Under the pieces are notes generated by a model. The model worked only from the letters and a program-made list of their open reading frames with translations. It had not been told where the DNA came from and made no database searches. This document shows positions 61,208 through 64,000 of a stretch of DNA of 64,000 nucleotides, in pieces (positions within the stretch are counted from its first letter, which is position 1; every line of letters starts with the position of its first letter). Source of the DNA: Planctomycetota bacterium. GTDB lineage: Bacteria > Planctomycetota > SZUA-567. Where the stretch lies: assembly GCA_020060765.1 (NCBI GenBank), contig JAGUZQ010000106.1, forward strand, positions 124,001-188,000, in the 5' to 3' direction. The position numbers and the translations under genes were made by a program.

Positions 61208-63871
61208 TCACTTTTTCGTTTCAGCCGCCTTTTTCTCATCCGGCTTTTCCTCCGGTTTGTCCAGCCATACCTCGTTTTCTTGGGCGAGGTGGGAGAAGCT
61301 GCCGCTGTCGAGCGTACGCACATAGCCCGGCCCCGCGCGGAGGTCGAGGAAACCGCCGGGAGTCATGACCGCTTTATAAACAAATTCGTGCATACCCGTC
61401 AGGAGATTGAGCGGGATCATTTTCTCTTTTCCCCCGCCCGGCCAGTGGAGCGGCTGCCCGTCCAGCGTCGGCCAGCCGATTTGCCGGACATTGCCGGACA
61501 GGCGCAACTGGCAAAGGCCGTCGGCGGGAACCTGCCAGAAAGTCCTGACGGTGAACTCCTGCCCCGGCTTCAGCCCGGCCTTGCGCAGGAGATTGCGGTC
61601 GAACTTGCTGGCGTAGAAATTGCCTCCGTCCTTAACGCTGAGTGAGATCCCATCAGCGGGGACGACCGGTAGGACTTGCGCCTCGGCTGGCGCAGGCGGA
61701 ATCACGGCGAATTTCACCGGCTTGCCGATGACGTCGCCGCCGTCTTCCAGCCGCGCTTCGGCGTAAAGTGTCACTTCTCCCACGCCGATTTCAGCCGCCG
61801 GAATCTTCACCGTGCCCTGGTCGCCCTTGATGGAGGTCAGCATGGAATCGCCCTGTTTGATCCGGATCAGTTTCGCGCCCGGACAAGCAACCTCCAGCCA
61901 GACGTCGCGATCCCAGGCGATTTCCTGTTCGACCGAACAGATGGTTTCGACGGCTTTCCCTTGATTGTCCACCTCCACCAGCAGCGAGCAGGAATCGCGC
62001 GAGGCGATTTCGTCGGCATTCACCGCCGCCAGGCGCAGTTCGTGCCAGCCGTCGGCCATTGTTGCGGTGTCGAGCGCGAATTCCACTGGCGCCTTAACTT
62101 CCGCGCTCTCCGGCGAAACATCAAGCCCTTCCTTCAGCACGCCGTCGACAAACAGTTCGTAACGGCCAACGCGCATTCCGGGCGCAGCTTCTGCGGTGGG
62201 TCTGAGCGACACTGCTCCCTTGATTTTTTGGCCGTCGGCAACGTTCTCGAATTTCGGGCGCGGCTTTTTCGCCCAGGGCTGGCAGAGGGGATCGCCCACG
62301 ATCAAAAGTTGATAAGGCCCGGAAACCGACTGGTAAAAAGCTTCCGCCAGCGAAGCGCCGCGCGCGTAATGCACGTGAATGAAAGCCGAGGGAAATTTCA
62401 TCGGATAGTTGTACGGCTCGGCGACCGCGCCGCTGGAGCCGCCCGCGCCGTGGCGCAGGAATTCAGTGCAGGGCGTCTGCCCGGCGGCCTGACCCATCAT
62501 GCCGCCGCAACTGGTGAGGTGTTCGGCAATCGCGCCGGGGAGAATCGTGCTGCCTGACTTCGCCCAGTCGAAATTCGCAATGCCGGTCATCAGGCCCTGC
62601 ACATCGGGTTTCGCATCAGGCAGGACGCCTTCGAGCACCTCCGCCTTTAGCCCCAGTGCCAGCAGGCGGTTGGCGGCAGCGCGGAACACTCCCCGCCGGG
62701 GGCCGGTGCGGGCGCGGTCGGTGGTGGCCATGAAATAAAACGTGCCGGGCGGACAGGTGCCGTCGGCGGCGGCCGAAGATTTCAACTGTGACAAAATCTC
62801 CGCAAGGGAATTGCCCCTGCCGCCGGTCGCGCCCAGCACGGTCGACAGCAGATAGCTGGGTCCCTGCAGGGCGGAGATTTTCTCGCCCTTCTCGCTCCAG
62901 CCGACCCGGGAAGAAAACGCGGTGGTTTTCTGCACGTCGAAATCGATGTTTTTCATTTTTTCCAGCAGTTGCCTGAAATCCTCGCGTTCGCGCAGAATGG
63001 TGAGGTCGGTGTCTTCCTGCGTGTGTTCATAATTCCAGTAACCGCACTCGAAAGACTGGTTAAGATATTGCATCGCCTCGTCCGCGCCTCCCCGCATCGC
63101 CGCGGCGCAGGCGAGATTGTAGAGCAGGTTGCTGGAATTGGGATGCTCGCGCAGCAGGGCGACCATCACCTGCTCGACCTTGCCCCACTCCCCCTTTTCC
63201 CAGGCGTCATCCTCGGTTTTCAATTCAACCGCGCTTTTTCCCTCTTTGGCGGTTCCTTCCTTTTCCTCTTTCGCGCGGGTTTTGCGCGCCTCTTCCCGCT
63301 TGCTTCGTTCGGTGAAAAACTCCATCACCTGCTCGAAGGTCTTGCGCTGCGTTTCCGTCCAGTCGGAGTCGCGCCGGGCGATTTCCGGATAACGCATGTA
63401 ACGGTTGGCGTTCAGCGACAGATAGTCGTTGCTACGCGCCAAGACCGACTGGTAAAAATACGTAAGCGCGTTGATCGAGACCACCGGTGTGTGGACATGA
63501 AAAAGCTTCTCGCCCTTGAGGTCTTCCCGGACGTCGATCGCCGTGGGCAGGTCGGCGGAATAGGCGATGCAGTCTATCTGTTTTTCCAGCCCCCGCTTGC
63601 GGAGAGCGGCCATGACGGGGCGCAGGATTTTTTTGCGGAAATCATCGATGCTCATCCGCTCCGAATCCGCCAGCCCGCCGATATATATTATATTGCAGCC
63701 GGGGATGCGGCGCAGTTTCGCGTATTCGTTGGCAACGTAAATCGACAGCCAGCTATCCTCATTAACCACCACCGCCACGTTTTCCGCCCCGCCCCCGGCG
63801 AAGAGATTCGCGCTATGGCAGCAGCAGAGCACAATCAGCATCAGGCAGGGGCGAATGAGTTTTTTTGTCAT
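61208..63871 (-). CDS. Secreted TIGR03790-type protein with helical insert
   Basis: 887 residues with a signal peptide (KLIRPCLMLIVLCCCHSANLFA). The N-terminal domain (NVAVVVNEDSWLSIYVANEYAKLRRIP, then IDCIAYSADLPTAIDV) and the later GGSSGAVAEPYNYPMKFPSAFIHVHYARGASLAEAFYQSV and LLIVGDPLCQPWA fit the TIGR03790 family. A TPR-like insert near residues 220-290 (NLLYNLACAAAMRGGADEAMQYLNQSFE) breaks it. The C-terminal third has immunoglobulin-like beta domains. The function of the family is not established. A Lys/Glu-rich tail ends the protein. Confidence 0.82.
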   Translation of the reverse strand: MTKKLIRPCLMLIVLCCCHSANLFAGGGAENVAVVVNEDSWLSIYVANEYAKLRRIPGCNIIYIGGLADSERMSIDDFRKKILRPVMAALRKRGLEKQIDCIAYSADLPTAIDVREDLKGEKLFHVHTPVVSINALTYFYQSVLARSNDYLSLNANRYMRYPEIARRDSDWTETQRKTFEQVMEFFTERSKREEARKTRAKEEKEGTAKEGKSAVELKTEDDAWEKGEWGKVEQVMVALLREHPNSSNLLYNLACAAAMRGGADEAMQYLNQSFECGYWNYEHTQEDTDLTILREREDFRQLLEKMKNIDFDVQKTTAFSSRVGWSEKGEKISALQGPSYLLSTVLGATGGRGNSLAEILSQLKSSAAADGTCPPGTFYFMATTDRARTGPRRGVFRAAANRLLALGLKAEVLEGVLPDAKPDVQGLMTGIANFDWAKSGSTILPGAIAEHLTSCGGMMGQAAGQTPCTEFLRHGAGGSSGAVAEPYNYPMKFPSAFIHVHYARGASLAEAFYQSVSGPYQLLIVGDPLCQPWAKKPRPKFENVADGQKIKGAVSLRPTAEAAPGMRVGRYELFVDGVLKEGLDVSPESAEVKAPVEFALDTATMADGWHELRLAAVNADEIASRDSCSLLVEVDNQGKAVETICSVEQEIAWDRDVWLEVACPGAKLIRIKQGDSMLTSIKGDQGTVKIPAAEIGVGEVTLYAEARLEDGGDVIGKPVKFAVIPPAPAEAQVLPVVPADGISLSVKDGGNFYASKFDRNLLRKAGLKPGQEFTVRTFWQVPADGLCQLRLSGNVRQIGWPTLDGQPLHWPGGGKEKMIPLNLLTGMHEFVYKAVMTPGGFLDLRAGPGYVRTLDSGSFSHLAQENEVWLDKPEEKPDEKKAAETKK

Positions 63872-63942
63872 GGTGTGCCTTTCAGTTCTCCAGTTTGCAG
63901 TTGCCGTTCAGTACATTTCTCCATCAACATAAGCCTCCACCT

Positions 63943-63970
63943 CCTGGATTCCCGCCTTCGCGGGAATGAC
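63943..63970 (-). repeat. GTCATTCC palindromic repeat near the window end
   Basis: CCTGGATTCCCGCCTTCGCG followed by GGAATGAC, the same word as 61148-61176. The last 129 bases of the window, beyond the start of the TIGR03790-type gene, hold nothing else. Confidence 0.82.
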
Positions 63971-64000
63971 ATTCGCCAGTTTTTTTATAAGACAACAGGC

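Overview
The window comes from a moderately GC-rich bacterial chromosome. It looks most like the PVC superphylum, and within it Lentisphaerota (Victivallales-like) is the best guess. This is inferred from family content, not from a marker-gene tree. The supporting signs are a DUF1559-like pseudopilin with the [15 protein letters not shown] segment, a Ser/Thr kinase with DWG in place of DFG, a uroporphyrinogen-decarboxylase-family enzyme next to an AraC regulator, several Gfo/Idh/MocA oxidoreductases and xylose-isomerase-like sugar epimerases, a GH38 mannosidase, a LamG-GHL10 secreted hydrolase, DUF4886, DUF4954 and a TIGR03790-type protein. I saw no rRNA, tRNA, IS transposase, prophage or CRISPR array.

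Layout. 1-5.9 kb: end of an unknown gene, mazG and a CheR-type methyltransferase (minus strand), then an AT-rich gap with a strong promoter, an open reading frame joining an AbiEi-like antitoxin domain to a pseudopilin, and a secreted LamG-glycosidase. 6.1-10.8 kb: trpS, an AT-rich membrane coiled-coil gene, a NUDIX hydrolase and two glycosyltransferases. 10.8-14.1 kb: a LacI-type repressor with two matching operators around its own promoter, followed by a sugar isomerase and an oxidoreductase, probably a sugar-catabolic unit. 14.3-17.5 kb: a PIN-domain toxin-like pair, a tail-anchored Ser/Thr kinase, rpoZ with a clear terminator, and a response regulator. 17.6-24.3 kb: divergent URO-D-family and AraC genes, DUF4886, topA with four zinc fingers, and another sugar isomerase. 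24.3-32.4 kb: a repeat-rich stretch with hflX, a GT2 glycosyltransferase, an HNH protein, an oxidoreductase and a GH38 mannosidase. 32.5-47.4 kb (minus strand): a VWA protein, then a tightly coupled DUF4954-ROK-acyltransferase-recC-recB-recD run with overlapping starts and stops. 47.7-50.1 kb: a zinc-ribbon protein, a Zn/Mn-type ABC ATPase and permease without a binding protein, and a VOC protein. 50.3-56.0 kb: a PKD-repeat protein, small membrane proteins, a small lipoprotein and a large FHA coiled-coil protein. 56.1-64 kb: a pabB-pabC fusion, dedA, an AT-rich lipoprotein gene bracketed by a duplicated dedA 5' end, hisC and a TIGR03790-type protein.

Housekeeping genes (trpS, rpoZ, topA, hflX, recCBD, hisC, pabBC) are interleaved with glycan-degradation modules and local regulators. 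Intergenic DNA is crowded with several families of short palindromic repeats. One is built on a heptamer (TCTCCAG-like) and has 24-bp inverted arms; another is built on an octamer. The most unusual items are the AbiEi-pseudopilin reading frame, the heptamer-based element family, and the dedA 5'-end duplication flanking foreign-looking DNA.
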